DNA of 64,000 nucleotides from an uncultured Pseudohongiella sp. (GCA_951812965.1 OX638341.1:310001-374000), one strand, 5' to 3'. Positions 18,194-27,659 are shown, counted from the first letter of the stretch. The notes: generated by a model from the letters alone, not told the origin. Translations and numbers: made by a program.

Positions 18194-18335
18194 TGAACAA
18201 TTCCCTCCATGGAATTGTTCAGTGCCGCAAAACAAAAACGTGGTTTTGTTTTGCTCCCGGATTCAATGGCTTGCGCCATCGAATCCGGCGGCACATCCCT
18301 GTGCCGCGCGGAAGTGCTGATAACTCAGCGCTTCC
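18194..18335 (-). repeat. Array of five consecutive hairpins between hflX and hflK
   Basis: Five perfect or near-perfect stems packed in 142 bp (plus-strand positions): 18194-18221, 11 bp; 18227-18254, 11 bp (GCAAAACAAAA); 18257-18288, 14 bp with one mismatch and TTGC loop; 18288-18307, GCGGCACA-TCCC-TGTGCCGC; 18310-18335, 11 bp with one G-T pair. On the minus (sense) strand the fourth reads CACAGGGATGTG, a GGA loop. The last stem begins right at the hflX TAG. There is no T-tract, so it is not an ordinary terminator. Confidence 0.85.
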
Positions 18336-19673
18336 CTAAAAGCGGAATTTTACCGAATTTTGGCGTCCAGACACAGTGCCTTCGGGCCGATATTCGGAAT
18401 GTTCTATCCGGCAACCTTCGAGCGCGGCAATGCGCCGTGCCTCGTCCGGCGCCAGTCGCGCCAGCAAATGAAAGTTGCCCGACTCGTCCACGTGTTCCGA
18501 ATCGATACAGCCGCGCGCCAGCAAGCGGGAGCGCAATCCCGCCTGGGCCGGCGGCAGAAACAGCGCTTGTTGCCGCATGTCCTTGCCGAGCAGTTCTCCG
18601 AGCGCACGACGTAATTCTTCTTCGCCGGCGCCGGTAAGCGCCGACATCCAGACGCGTACCGGCCGCCCTTCGCGATCCCTGTCGATACGTGGCTCGACTT
18701 CGGCGCACAGATCGATCTTGTTGCAGACCTGCAGGCGCGGGATGTCGGCCGCGCCGATTTCCGCGAGAACTTCATGCACCTGCCCGATATGCTCCTCGCG
18801 TCTTGCCCCCGCCGCGTCGATAACGTGCACCAGCAACTGAGCTTCCACCGTTTCTTCCAGTGTCGCCTTGAAGGCTTCCACCAGTTGATGAGGCAGATGG
18901 CTGATGAAACCCACCGTATCAGCGAGAATCGCCGCGCCGTAAGCGGGCAGCGTCACGCGCCGCAGGCGCGGGTCCAGTGTCGCGAACAACTGGTCGGCGG
19001 CATAGCCCCCGGCGCCCGTCAGCAGGTTGAACAGCGAAGTCTTGCCGGCATTGGTGTAGCCGACCAGTGAAATCGTCGCCAGGTCCGCCCGCCTGCGCGC
19101 ACCCCGGCCGAGTTCGCGCCGCCCGTGAACCCGCGCGAGACTCTTGCGAATGGACTTGATGCGCTGCCCGATCATGCGCTGGTCAAGTTCGATCTGCTTC
19201 TCGCCGGCGCCGCGCAGACCGATGCCGCCCTTTTGCCGGTCCAGATGAGACCAGCCGCGTTTCAGGCGAGAGCTCAAATGCCGCAACTGGGCGAGTTCGA
19301 CTTGCAGCTTGCCTTCATGGGACTGGGCGCGCTGGGCGAAAATGTCCAGTATCAACCCGGTTCGATCGAGTACGCGGCAACGCAGCCGCCGTTCGAGATT
19401 TCGCTCCTGACTCGGCGACAGCGAATGATTGAACAGCACCAGTCCGGCATCGTGGGATTGCCGGATTTCCGCCAGTTCTTCCAGCTTGCCGGCGCCCAGA
19501 AACGTCGCGGACTCCGGCTTGTCGCGAGACCCCGTGACGACCGCCACGGGATCAGCTCCCGCGGAAATCGCCAGTTCCTCGAATTCGGCCAGATCTTCCT
19601 GGTCGGAGTTAGCGGCTATGTCGATGTGTACGAGTACACAGGTTTCACCGGAATCGGGCCTTTCAAAAAACAA
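18336..19673 (-). CDS. hflX: Ribosome-dissociating GTPase HflX
   Basis: A GTPase that binds and splits stalled ribosomes, notably under heat stress. 445 residues. N-terminal nucleotide-binding-like domain (FEELAISAGADPVAVV), glycine-rich linker (GGIGLRGAGEKQIELD), then the G domain with P-loop GYTNAGKTSLFN, G2/G3 DPRLRRVTLP and ADTVGFI, and G4 NKID. The gene lies downstream of hfq, as is usual. Its stop codon touches the first stem of the hairpin array. Confidence 0.96.
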   Translation of the reverse strand: MFFERPDSGETCVLVHIDIAANSDQEDLAEFEELAISAGADPVAVVTGSRDKPESATFLGAGKLEELAEIRQSHDAGLVLFNHSLSPSQERNLERRLRCRVLDRTGLILDIFAQRAQSHEGKLQVELAQLRHLSSRLKRGWSHLDRQKGGIGLRGAGEKQIELDQRMIGQRIKSIRKSLARVHGRRELGRGARRRADLATISLVGYTNAGKTSLFNLLTGAGGYAADQLFATLDPRLRRVTLPAYGAAILADTVGFISHLPHQLVEAFKATLEETVEAQLLVHVIDAAGARREEHIGQVHEVLAEIGAADIPRLQVCNKIDLCAEVEPRIDRDREGRPVRVWMSALTGAGEEELRRALGELLGKDMRQQALFLPPAQAGLRSRLLARGCIDSEHVDESGNFHLLARLAPDEARRIAALEGCRIEHSEYRPEGTVSGRQNSVKFRF

Positions 19674-19737
19674 CGAAATACCTCAAGCCCGAACCGGAAA
19701 AGGTTCGAAGAGGGATTCGGTGCCGGTCAACCCTGCC

Positions 19738-19995
19738 TTAATGGTCAGCCTCGTCATCCTGATCTTCGGAAGGGTGGTTGACTTGTATCTTTACCATCCG
19801 TCCCGGCACCACGGTGGAAATCGCGTGCTTGTAGACCATCTGACTGACGGCATTCTTGAGCAGTATTACGAACTGATCGAACGATTCGATCTGTCCCTGC
19901 AACTTGATGCCGCTTACCAGATAAATCGATACCGGCACACGATTCTTCCGTAGTGCATTCAAAAACGGATCCTGTAAACTATGTCCCTTGGACAT
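19738..19995 (-). CDS. hfq: RNA chaperone Hfq
   Basis: A hexameric Sm-like protein that pairs small RNAs with mRNAs. 85 residues, with the Sm1 motif [20 protein letters not shown], the proximal-face [10 protein letters not shown] and Sm2 [12 protein letters not shown] short acidic C-terminus ([10 protein letters not shown]) follows, similar to the short-tailed Pseudomonas form. It lies between miaA and hflX as in most gammaproteobacteria. Confidence 0.98.
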   Translation of the reverse strand: MSKGHSLQDPFLNALRKNRVPVSIYLVSGIKLQGQIESFDQFVILLKNAVSQMVYKHAISTVVPGRMVKIQVNHPSEDQDDEADH

Positions 19996-20064
19996 TCTTG
20001 TTCTCCATTGCTCGCTGCATTATAAGCAGTATGCCTTTGATCAGAGATTTCCTTTTGTTCCTGA

Positions 20065-21036
20065 TTACCAGAATGCGAGCGAATCTACAAATTTCAATAC
20101 TTCATCCAGATTCCATTCCGAATCCTCTTTGAGATTGCGCACCTCTGACCAGCCGCGCAACCAGGTCAACTGCCTTTTGGCTAGTTGTCGCGTCGCCGCG
20201 ACGCCTTTCTCCACCATTTCGGGATAACTTGTCTCTCCATCGAGATACTGCCATATCTGTCGGTAACCCACCGATTTAATGGATGGCAGACCCGGATGAA
20301 GGTCATCCCGCCGGTGAAGTGTTTCCACTTCCGCTATCAGCCCGTCAGACAGCATTTGCCTGAATCGTGACTCGATGCGATCGTGCAATACGCTCCGCTC
20401 GGCCGGGTGGAGTGCCAAAAAATGCAATCTGAAAGATGTAGACCCGCTCGACTGGTTTTTTCTTTCGTCATGAAAATTACTAATTTTTTCGCCGGTGAGT
20501 ATATAGACCTCCAGAGCCCGTTGCAGACGCTGCGGATCATTGGGATGAATCCGCGTGGCCGCTTCCGGATCGACCTCCCTTAGCCGGCGATGAACCGCCG
20601 CCCACCCCTCCTGCACCGCCTGCGCCTCGATATCCCGACGCACGCCGGGGTCGGCGGCGGGCATGGCCGCCAGTCCCTTCCTCAACACCTGGAAATAAAG
20701 CATGGAGCCTCCGACCAGCAAGGGTGTCTTGCCCTTGCCGATGATATCGCTTATTTCGCGCAGGGCATCTTCGCGGAAATTTGCCGCCGAATAGGGTTCC
20801 GCGGGGTCGCGAATGTCGATCAACCGATGGGGCGCCAATGACCGGGTGCGCGCATCCGGTTTTCCGGTGCCGATATCCATCCCCCGGTAGATCTGGGCGG
20901 AGTCTACGCTGATGATTTCCAGCGGGCGGCGCTGCGCCAATTCCACCGCGAGCGCGGTCTTGCCCGCCGCCGTAGGGCCGGTCAGGCAAATCACGTCCGC
21001 CCCGGTGTCCACGAACTGGCGCTCGAATGAAACCAA
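20065..21036 (-). CDS. miaA: tRNA dimethylallyltransferase MiaA
   Basis: Adds an isopentenyl group to A37 of tRNAs reading UNN codons. Seen: P-loop TGPTAAGKTALAVELA, ISVDSAQIYRGMDIGTGKPD, HRLIDIRDP, and QKRQLTWLRGW-type C-terminus. No ATG lies before the P-loop within the conserved part; I place the start at TTG 21036, two bases after the mutL stop, giving 323 residues. GTG at 21012 is the other candidate. The frame stays open to 21105 but that part overlaps mutL. Confidence 0.93.
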   Translation of the reverse strand: MVSFERQFVDTGADVICLTGPTAAGKTALAVELAQRRPLEIISVDSAQIYRGMDIGTGKPDARTRSLAPHRLIDIRDPAEPYSAANFREDALREISDIIGKGKTPLLVGGSMLYFQVLRKGLAAMPAADPGVRRDIEAQAVQEGWAAVHRRLREVDPEAATRIHPNDPQRLQRALEVYILTGEKISNFHDERKNQSSGSTSFRLHFLALHPAERSVLHDRIESRFRQMLSDGLIAEVETLHRRDDLHPGLPSIKSVGYRQIWQYLDGETSYPEMVEKGVAATRQLAKRQLTWLRGWSEVRNLKEDSEWNLDEVLKFVDSLAFW

Positions 21037-21037
21037 G

Positions 21038-22840
21038 CTAACGGCCGCGCAGGAACAACTTGTCGAGTTCGTCCATGGACTGCCAGACCCAGGTTGGCCG
21101 GCCATGATTGCACTGGCCGCTGCGTTCGGTCGCTTCCATGTCCCGTAACAGGGCGTTCATTTCGTCGATTCCGAGCCGGCGGTTGGCGCGCACCGAACCA
21201 TGGCAGGCCATGGTCGACAGTAATTCGTTCTGACGATTCTCAAGCCGGTCACTGGCGCCGAATTCGAGCAAGTCGGAAAGCACGTCGCGCACGAGTTGCT
21301 CGATGTCAGCGTCTTTCAGCAAGGCCGGAACCTGGCGCACGACCACGGATTCGGCGGCAACCCGCTCCAGTTCCAGCCCCAGCGCAAGCAGGCTTTCGCG
21401 ATGAGATTCCGCACAATCCGCCTCCGCTTCGCTGACCGCCAGCGACAGGGGCACGAGCAGGGTCTGCCGCTTGATCCTCTCTTCCTCCAGCGCCTGCTTC
21501 ATGCGCTCGTAGGTGATGCGTTCGTGCGCGGCGTGCATGTCGACGATGATCAGGCCCTCCCTGTTTTGCGCAAGTATGTAGACGCCATGCAGTTGCGCCA
21601 GGGCATATCCCAGAGGGGGAGCTTCCTCACCGCCACTGAACAGTTTCGCGTATTGCTCCGGCGTGCCGACGGGGCTTGCCGCCGGCGCTGACCGCAGGGG
21701 GAAACTGTACTCCCCGGCGGAGTCGCGAACCGGCGCGGAATCGCGCAATGGCAGCGAAGTCTGGGTTGCGGTGGTTTCCGGCCCGGCCTGAAGCGGTTCC
21801 GCATGGCCAGAATCCGGGACCTGGGCTTCCGGCTTGACATCGGCCAGTTCCCGGTGGAGCGAACGGAACAGGAAATCGTGCGCCAGCCGGCCGTCGCGGA
21901 AACGCACTTCGTGCTTGGTTGGATGCACGTTCACGTCCACCGCGCCGGGGTCGAGTTCGAGGAAAAGCACGTATGCCGGATGGCGGCCGTGATACAGGAC
22001 GTCCTGGTAGGCCTGCCGGATCGCATGGCTGACGATCTTGTCGCGCACGATGCGCCCGTTCACATAGAAATATTGCAGGTCCGCCTGGCTGCGCGAAAAG
22101 GCAGGCAGGCTGATCCAGCCCCACAAGCGCAGCCCCGCCGCCTGCTGCTCCACCTCGACCGAGTTTTCGAGAAAGGCGGGGCCGCAAACCAGGCCGACTC
22201 GGCGCCGCTGTTCCAACTCATTACGCGCGGGGCGCAACTCGTGTACGATGCGCTGGTTGTGGCGCAAGCTGAATTGCACGCCGAAGCGGCTGAGCGCAAG
22301 GCGTTTGAGCACTTCGTCAATGCGGCCGAACTCGGTTCTCTCGGTCTTGAGAAATTTCTTTCGCGCAGGCGTGTTGAAAAACAGGTCGCGCACTTCCACG
22401 GTAGCGCCGACGCCATGCTGGCAGGGTTCCAGGGAAGTCTCCATCTGCTGGCCTTCGGCCCGCACTTTCCAGCCGGTTTCGCTGTCGGCTTCAGACGCCC
22501 TGGAGGACAATTCCAGCCTTGATACCGATCCGATGCTGGCCAGTGCCTCGCCACGAAATCCGAGACTGGCGATAGCCGCCAGATCTTCCGGCCGGGAAAT
22601 CTTGCTTGTGGCGTGGCGGCTCAGGGCAAGCGCAAGATCGTCCTTGTGGATGCCTCTACCGTCATCGCGCACCCGCAACAGCTTCTTGCCGCCCTGCTCT
22701 ACATCGATATCCACACGCCCGGCGCCTGCGTCGAGACTGTTTTCGAGCAATTCCTTGAGTACCGATGCCGGGCGCTCGACGACTTCGCCTGCTGCGATCT
22801 GGTTGGCCAGACGCGGACTCAGTCGATTGATGCGATTCAT
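21038..22840 (-). CDS. mutL: DNA mismatch repair protein MutL
   Basis: An ATPase that links MutS to strand incision. 600 residues. N-terminal GHKL ATPase: [20 protein letters not shown], the DDGRGI loop and [11 protein letters not shown] Pro/Ser/Thr linker covers about 340-400. The C-terminal domain has [12 protein letters not shown], matching the DQHA(X)2E(X)4E endonuclease motif with Met for Gln, and CNHGRPT near the end, so it is likely an incising MutL as in Pseudomonas rather than the E. coli type. It is followed by miaA and preceded by amiB. Confidence 0.97.
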   Translation of the reverse strand: MNRINRLSPRLANQIAAGEVVERPASVLKELLENSLDAGAGRVDIDVEQGGKKLLRVRDDGRGIHKDDLALALSRHATSKISRPEDLAAIASLGFRGEALASIGSVSRLELSSRASEADSETGWKVRAEGQQMETSLEPCQHGVGATVEVRDLFFNTPARKKFLKTERTEFGRIDEVLKRLALSRFGVQFSLRHNQRIVHELRPARNELEQRRRVGLVCGPAFLENSVEVEQQAAGLRLWGWISLPAFSRSQADLQYFYVNGRIVRDKIVSHAIRQAYQDVLYHGRHPAYVLFLELDPGAVDVNVHPTKHEVRFRDGRLAHDFLFRSLHRELADVKPEAQVPDSGHAEPLQAGPETTATQTSLPLRDSAPVRDSAGEYSFPLRSAPAASPVGTPEQYAKLFSGGEEAPPLGYALAQLHGVYILAQNREGLIIVDMHAAHERITYERMKQALEEERIKRQTLLVPLSLAVSEAEADCAESHRESLLALGLELERVAAESVVVRQVPALLKDADIEQLVRDVLSDLLEFGASDRLENRQNELLSTMACHGSVRANRRLGIDEMNALLRDMEATERSGQCNHGRPTWVWQSMDELDKLFLRGR

Positions 22841-22861
22841 TTAGTTTTCATTGCAGCACGA

Positions 22862-22883
22862 AAGCTCTGATAAATCAGAGCTT
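22862..22883 (-). repeat. Hairpin abutting the amiB stop codon
   Basis: AAGCTCTGAT-AA-ATCAGAGCTT, a perfect 10-bp stem in the gap between amiB and mutL. On the sense strand it starts within a few bases of the amiB TGA. It is closely related to the hairpins at 18310-18335 and 24450-24476. Confidence 0.75.
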
Positions 22884-22885
22884 CC

Positions 22886-24385
22886 TCAGCGGGGAATTTT
22901 CAACTCACTGCCCACGGCGATCCGGTCGCTTGTCAGATCGTTCGCCTCGCGCAATTGCGACAGGCTTACCGAGTAGCGGTGCGCGATTTCCGACAGTGTA
23001 TCACCGCGCCGGACAACGTAGGTAACCGAAAGTTCGGGTTGGGTCCTTTCGTTTCCGGATTCTGCACCGATCAACGCGTCGACCAGGCTGGTCGCCATGT
23101 TGGCCACTTCGTCGCCCGGCGATGCGGCAAGTCCGGCGCCGTTCGACTTCCGCCAGGCGACGAACGTCCCATCCGGTGCGCGATCGTCGAAATAACTCAC
23201 GATGCCCGTAGCCAGGGCGCCGGCAAGTTGCCGCTGAAAAGAAGGCGAGTTGAGCTTTTCCAGTTCCGCGGGATTGGTCATGTATCCCGTCTCAATCAGG
23301 ATCGAAGGAATATCGGGTGAATTCAGCACTTGCAACGAGGCTTGTTGCACCTTGTCCCTGCGCAGGCGTGTAACCGTGCCCGAGGATTGCAGGATATGCG
23401 AGCCGGCCAACTGGCTTTGTTCCAGGCTCCAGCCCATGTGCACCGAAACCAGCGTCAGCGCCACGTCGTCGTCGAATTCTCCGAGCCGCAGGTCGCTGTC
23501 CACACCGGCGATCAAGTCGGTAGTATTTTCCTTGCGTGCGACCCTGGCGGCGTTTTCCCGGTCTGCGCGCTCGCCGGACAGGGCGTAGATGGTCATGCCG
23601 CTGGCGCTGCTCGAGCGATAGGCATCCGCATGAATGGCTACCAGCAGGTCCGCCCGGTGCTCCCGGGCAATTTCGGCTCTGCCCCGCAAAGGCACGTAAT
23701 AATCCCCGTCGCGAATCATTACCGGTCGATAACCGGGCTCTTCCCGCAGGCGTTCGTTCAGAAAGCGGGAAACCGCCAGGGTGATGTCCTTCTCCCGGTT
23801 GGCGCCGACCATGGCGCCGGGATCTTCGCCGCCGTGACCGGCGGAGATCGCCACGACGATGTCGCGCAAGGCCGGAGGCGCCGCATCTCCGGCTTGGGAA
23901 CGGGACTCGGCCTCATCCCGCTCCGGCAAGGCAATTGCCGGCGGCGATGGTTCCTGCTCGACGTCGTACAGATCGAGCACGAGCCGATCGCCGTATTGCT
24001 CAATGGGAGGCAAGATGAATCCGCGAGGCTCGACCGGGGCGGCGAGTTCGACAACGAAACGCAAGATTCCGCCGGGCGCTTCTTCCCGTCGCAGTCCGGT
24101 CACAGGTCCGCCGACAATAACCGAATCGACGGGATCATCAAAGGATGCGGCGACAACTGAGTCTTCGAGGTCGATTAGCAATTGTCCGGCTGAATCGAGC
24201 CGGATCAACTGGTAGCTGACTTCGCCGTCGAGATCGAATACCAGGCGAGTCCGGTCCGGCGCACGCCAGATCCTGACTCCTTCCACTTCGGCGCCGGCCG
24301 CCGGACCGCCCGGCGCAAGGCATAGCGGAAGCGCGCAACCAGCGGCTGCGAACCATGCGTTCAACCGGCGCCAATACAGATTCAT
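22886..24385 (-). CDS. amiB: N-acetylmuramoyl-L-alanine amidase with AMIN and LysM domains
   Basis: A periplasmic zinc amidase that cuts peptide side chains from glycan during cell separation. 499 residues: signal peptide to about residue 32, AMIN septal-targeting domain (VRIWRAPDRTRLVFDLDGEVSYQL) at about 35-135, Amidase_3 domain from about 180 with zinc ligands in SAGHGGEDPGA, NREKDI, IHADAY and LIETGYMTNP, and a C-terminal LysM (VVRRGDTLSEIAHRYSVSL). An insertion between AMIN and amidase is Ala/Glu rich. It sits between tsaE and mutL, as in other gammaproteobacteria. Confidence 0.95.
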   Translation of the reverse strand: MNLYWRRLNAWFAAAGCALPLCLAPGGPAAGAEVEGVRIWRAPDRTRLVFDLDGEVSYQLIRLDSAGQLLIDLEDSVVAASFDDPVDSVIVGGPVTGLRREEAPGGILRFVVELAAPVEPRGFILPPIEQYGDRLVLDLYDVEQEPSPPAIALPERDEAESRSQAGDAAPPALRDIVVAISAGHGGEDPGAMVGANREKDITLAVSRFLNERLREEPGYRPVMIRDGDYYVPLRGRAEIAREHRADLLVAIHADAYRSSSASGMTIYALSGERADRENAARVARKENTTDLIAGVDSDLRLGEFDDDVALTLVSVHMGWSLEQSQLAGSHILQSSGTVTRLRRDKVQQASLQVLNSPDIPSILIETGYMTNPAELEKLNSPSFQRQLAGALATGIVSYFDDRAPDGTFVAWRKSNGAGLAASPGDEVANMATSLVDALIGAESGNERTQPELSVTYVVRRGDTLSEIAHRYSVSLSQLREANDLTSDRIAVGSELKIPR

Positions 24386-24449
24386 GGCAACTTTCAGAAC
24401 GTCAGATCCCGGTGTTCCATTTTTTCATCACCGCATACATGTGCCGCGA

Positions 24450-24476
24450 GGAAGCTCCGATTTCATCAGAGCTTCC
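24450..24476 (-). repeat. Hairpin abutting the tsaE stop codon
   Basis: GGAAGCTCCGAT-TTC-ATCAGAGCTTCC, a 12-bp stem with one G-T pair. On the sense strand it begins directly after the tsaE TAG. It is preceded on the plus strand by TGTGCCGCG, the same linker found in the hflX-hflK array. Confidence 0.8.
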
Positions 24477-24974
24477 CTAAACATCGACCCCGGCCCACAA
24501 TTTCTTGACTATTTCAGCACCCCTGCCGGAGTGCGCCGTGCATTCGACACCGCGGCCCGCGCCCGCTCCCCGCAATTCGACTTCGAGGTCCGCCGCGGGT
24601 ATTCGCACGCCGCCGCGCCGCGCCCATTCGACGATACACAGGTTTTCGCCTGCGAAGTAATCTTCCGTGCCGAGGAATTCCACTTCACCCGGGTCTGCGA
24701 GACGGTACAGGTCGAAATGATAGATGCGTCGGCGATCGAGTTCATAAGGTTCGACCAGAGTATAGGTAGGACTCTTTACCGGCCCATCGTAGCCATAGCC
24801 GCGCAGAATTCCGCGCGCCAGAGTCGTCTTGCCGGCGCCGAGTTCGCCATGCAGATGAATCACGATGGCGCTTCCGTCCGGAGTCCGCGAGTCCTTCCCG
24901 GTAGCTTCCGCGAGCAATACGCCGAGGCGCAAGGTCGCGGCTTCGTCTTCCAGTTGTCCGGAGAATCGTTGCAT
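24477..24974 (-). CDS. tsaE: tRNA threonylcarbamoyladenosine biosynthesis ATPase TsaE
   Basis: The ATPase partner of TsaB-TsaD in making t6A37 on ANN-decoding tRNAs. 165 residues. Seen: Walker A GELGAGKTTLARGIL, SPTYTLVEPY (switch region), and YHFDLYRLADPGEVEFLG. The order nnr-tsaE-amiB-mutL is conserved in the group. The start at ATG 24974 lies six bases after the nnr stop, suggesting one transcript. Confidence 0.95.
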   Translation of the reverse strand: MQRFSGQLEDEAATLRLGVLLAEATGKDSRTPDGSAIVIHLHGELGAGKTTLARGILRGYGYDGPVKSPTYTLVEPYELDRRRIYHFDLYRLADPGEVEFLGTEDYFAGENLCIVEWARRGGVRIPAADLEVELRGAGAGRGVECTAHSGRGAEIVKKLWAGVDV

Positions 24975-24980
24975 GAGCGT

Positions 24981-26528
24981 TCAGCAGGGATTGACCAGTT
25001 GTCTGATGAAAGGCATGAGATCGGTCGCGATCAGGCCGCGCTGGCCGGCGTCCCGCACGGCAAGGTCCGCCGCTTCGCCGTGAACGCAGGCCGCGCAACT
25101 CAGGCTATCTTCCAGCGAAAGGCCCTGAGCGTGCAGACCTGCAATTATGCCACTGAGTACATCGCCCATGCCTGCGCTCGCCATACCCGGATTGCCCTCC
25201 GAACAGAGTTTGAATCGCCGCGGCTCGCCCGGGACGCCAATGAGGCTGCCCGCTCCCTTGAGCAGGCAATGTCCGCCGTAGCGGCGCTGCAACTCGGCGA
25301 CCGCAGCGAATCGGTCCCGCTGCACTTCTTCCACTTCGATCCCAAGCAATGCGGCTGCTTCGCCCGGATGTGGGGTCAGTATCCAGCCGTTGTCCGGGAA
25401 ATCGGTTTCCGGCAAGGCCTTTTGCGCCAGCAGTCGCAAGGCGTCCGCGTCCGCCACCAGCGGCAGGCCGCGAGTCGAATGACCGCCAAGCGCCGCCCGC
25501 AACAGATTCCGCGACCAGTCGCCCAGTCCAAGACCCGGCCCGACCACGATATTGCTTGCCCGATCGAACAACGCCGGCAAATCCACTCTGCCGTCTTCGG
25601 TGCCGGTAATCATGACCTCGGGTCGACGGGCAAGCAATGCCGGGCGGTGCGTCGAGCGGGTCACCACGCTGACCAGGCCGGCGCCGCTGCGTAACGCCGC
25701 CTCGGCCGCCATGATAATTGCGCCGCCCATGCCATGATCGCCGCCGAACAACAGTACGTGGCCATGGTTGCCCTTGTGCGCCGAGGGCTTGCGCGGGGGC
25801 AGGTAACCGACGCTCGAATGAATGTCGATGCGATCGACTTCGGCAGTCGTTGACGCGCCGGAAGAATGTATCTTCGACGGAGCGTCCAGATCTTCGAAAA
25901 TTACCTCGCCCGTGCAATCCGGACCTCGATGAGTCAGCAGGCCCCGCTTCATGCCGATGAAAGTCACCGTCAATCGGGCGCGCACCGCGGCGCCCATCGG
26001 CGTGCCGGTATCCGCATGGAGCCCGCTGGGAATGTCCACCGCCAGCACGGGCAATCCGCAGGCGTTGATCCATTCGATCGCCTCCAGCCAGTCACCCTCG
26101 GCCGCACGGTTCAGGCCCGTGCCGAACAGGGCGTCTACCACCAGGTCGAAGTCCTTCCATTCACCGGACGTGAATTCCTTGAAAGAGCACATCGGCACCC
26201 TACCTTCGGCCGCCATGCGCCAGGCCCGGGCAGCCGCTCCGGAAAGCTCTTCCGGATTCGCCGGAAACACGATCTGGACGCCGAGCCCGAGTTTCGCCGC
26301 CAGTGCCGCAATGACATAGCCGTCGCCGCCGTTGTTGCCTGTGCCGGCGAAAATCAGCAAGTTTCGGGCATGCTGCCAGCGCTCCTGCAGTCTGGTGAGG
26401 GCCACGGCGCCGGCCCGATGCATGAGTTCGAATTCGTCTATGCCGAGTTCTTTCAGTACGAGCCGGTCCAGTTCGCGAACCTGCTCCGCCTGATACAGGG
26501 CTCGTGGCAAATTTTTGCTCAATTGCAC
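24981..26528 (-). CDS. nnr: Bifunctional NAD(P)HX epimerase/dehydratase
   Basis: Repairs hydrated NADH and NADPH. 515 residues. The N-terminal YjeF_N epimerase (about 1-220) has GTGNNGGDGYVIAAL and PSGLHADTG; the C-terminal ADP-dependent dehydratase of the ribokinase fold has LLFGGDHGMGGAIIMAAEAALRSGAGLV, HPGEAAALLG, LLKGAGSLI and MASAGMGDVLSGIIAGL. Both halves look intact. It probably begins the nnr-tsaE-amiB-mutL-miaA transcript. Confidence 0.95.
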   Translation of the reverse strand: MQLSKNLPRALYQAEQVRELDRLVLKELGIDEFELMHRAGAVALTRLQERWQHARNLLIFAGTGNNGGDGYVIAALAAKLGLGVQIVFPANPEELSGAAARAWRMAAEGRVPMCSFKEFTSGEWKDFDLVVDALFGTGLNRAAEGDWLEAIEWINACGLPVLAVDIPSGLHADTGTPMGAAVRARLTVTFIGMKRGLLTHRGPDCTGEVIFEDLDAPSKIHSSGASTTAEVDRIDIHSSVGYLPPRKPSAHKGNHGHVLLFGGDHGMGGAIIMAAEAALRSGAGLVSVVTRSTHRPALLARRPEVMITGTEDGRVDLPALFDRASNIVVGPGLGLGDWSRNLLRAALGGHSTRGLPLVADADALRLLAQKALPETDFPDNGWILTPHPGEAAALLGIEVEEVQRDRFAAVAELQRRYGGHCLLKGAGSLIGVPGEPRRFKLCSEGNPGMASAGMGDVLSGIIAGLHAQGLSLEDSLSCAACVHGEAADLAVRDAGQRGLIATDLMPFIRQLVNPC

Positions 26529-26693
26529 ACCTGATGTTCTGAATCGTCGACTGATTGATTTTACCGCATTACCGACGGTCGCCTTCCGGGGTCGAACGAA
26601 TTGGCCGACGCCGAAAGCCCCTCATATTGGCGGGAAATTCAATGTGTGGCAATGTAATGGAAAATATTTTCTGAAAACGACCGATTCGAATGA

Positions 26694-26720
26694 GTCGGAT
26701 AAATAGGTCTATAATTCGCT
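26694..26720 (+). promoter_or_regulatory. tRNA-Pro promoter (-10)
   Basis: TATAAT at 26710-26715 lies 38 bp before the tRNA, followed by a G/C-containing discriminator. The -35 region (CGAATG at 26687-26692) is poor, but an A/T-rich stretch at 26660-26680 could serve as an UP element. Confidence 0.5.
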
Positions 26721-26753
26721 TTCGCGATTTCCCCCTGCCGGGAATGCGTATGT

Positions 26754-26830
26754 CGGAGTGTAGCTCAGCCTGGTAGAGCACTGCCTTCGGGAGGCAGGGG
26801 TCGCAGGTTCAAATCCTGCCATTCCGACCA
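26754..26830 (+). tRNA. tRNA-Pro(CGG)
   Basis: 77 nt with encoded CCA. Acceptor CGGAGTG/CATTCCG (one G-T pair), discriminator A. Anticodon stem CTGCC/GGCAG with loop TTCGGGA gives anticodon CGG, reading CCG. T arm GCAGGTTCAAATCCTGC. The first base C is typical of tRNA-Pro. Confidence 0.97.
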
Positions 26831-26854
26831 CTTCCCGGCCAAACGACGCTGGCC

Positions 26855-27412
26855 ATGCAGATGAAACCGATGCCCCGGAAGCCGATCATGCCGCGATTGT
26901 TCCCGGTCAGAGCCACCCTGATTTGCATCTTCAGTTTTGCCGGCCTGTCGGCATTCGGGGCAGAAGAGTCGATCGATGAAGCCAACCGGCTTTTGCGCGT
27001 AACCGGCACGGGGGAATTGTTCGAGTCGACCACACGCGAACAGGCCCAGGAAATCATACGCACCTATTCTCTCATCGTCTCCAGTTCCGCCGACCGTTCC
27101 CTGCCTCGGCGCGTTCGCGACGCCATAGCCGAATGTTATAGCCGCAATTACGCCTGGGAAAATTTCGCCGAGGGCATCGCCCGAATCCTGGCCGACCATC
27201 TCAGCGAAAAGGAATTGCGCCTGCTGATCGGCATCTACCAGAACCGCGGCCTGCCCCCGATGGAAATAGAAACCTTCCGGCAAACCGTACGCAAGGGCGA
27301 TGCCATCGCCGCGGCCAGCGCCGAATACATCTACGACAACAGCACCGGCTGCGTAGACCAGGACGCCCGCCTCATCAAACGCTTCCTCGCCGAACCCCAA
27401 CCCGAAGTCTGA
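26855..27412 (+). CDS. Secreted DUF2059-like protein
   Basis: A 185-residue protein with a signal peptide (RATLICIFSFAGLSAFG, cleavage near residue 35). The mature helical part has LLRVTGTGELFESTT near its start and DHLSEKELRLLIGIYQNRGLP towards the end, the pattern of DUF2059 proteins, whose function is unknown. It begins 25 bp after tRNA-Pro in the same direction and could share its transcript. Several ATGs occur early; 26855 is the first, and the third or fourth is equally possible. The family call is from pattern only. Confidence 0.6.
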   Translation: MQMKPMPRKPIMPRLFPVRATLICIFSFAGLSAFGAEESIDEANRLLRVTGTGELFESTTREQAQEIIRTYSLIVSSSADRSLPRRVRDAIAECYSRNYAWENFAEGIARILADHLSEKELRLLIGIYQNRGLPPMEIETFRQTVRKGDAIAAASAEYIYDNSTGCVDQDARLIKRFLAEPQPEV

Positions 27413-27492
27413 CTGAGTACACCCGCAAAGATTCTGCGACTACACTCCGCCCCGCGCAGAATGACAGTGTGCAGGTTGAAATACATGTGAGA

Positions 27493-27616
27493 CCGTAGGG
27501 GCGAACCGTTGACGGTTGATTCGGTTACATGCGAGACGGTAGGGGCAAGGCATACCTCGCCCGCGACCGACCCCGAAATTGTGCAAGACCCGCGGGCGAC
27601 GCATGCGTCGCCCCTA
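27493..27616 (+). repeat. REPIN-like family: full copy with an extra partial arm
   Basis: The full copy is 27539-27616 (arms 27539-27565 and 27591-27616; the first arm has two changes, the second has GGGCGACGCATGCGTCGCCC with compensating changes that keep the palindrome). Before it, GAGACCGTAGGGGCGA at 27490-27505 is a second arm start. The copy lies in the 470-bp gap 27413-27883, which holds no gene. Confidence 0.85.
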
Positions 27617-27659
27617 CCGGGCGCACAGACAGTTGGTTTTGAGGCCGGCACGGTGTGAG

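Noticed and set aside
24384-25694. 436-codon plus-strand frame opposite tsaE and nnr
   Set aside because: It lies opposite two conserved genes and shows no motif of its own.
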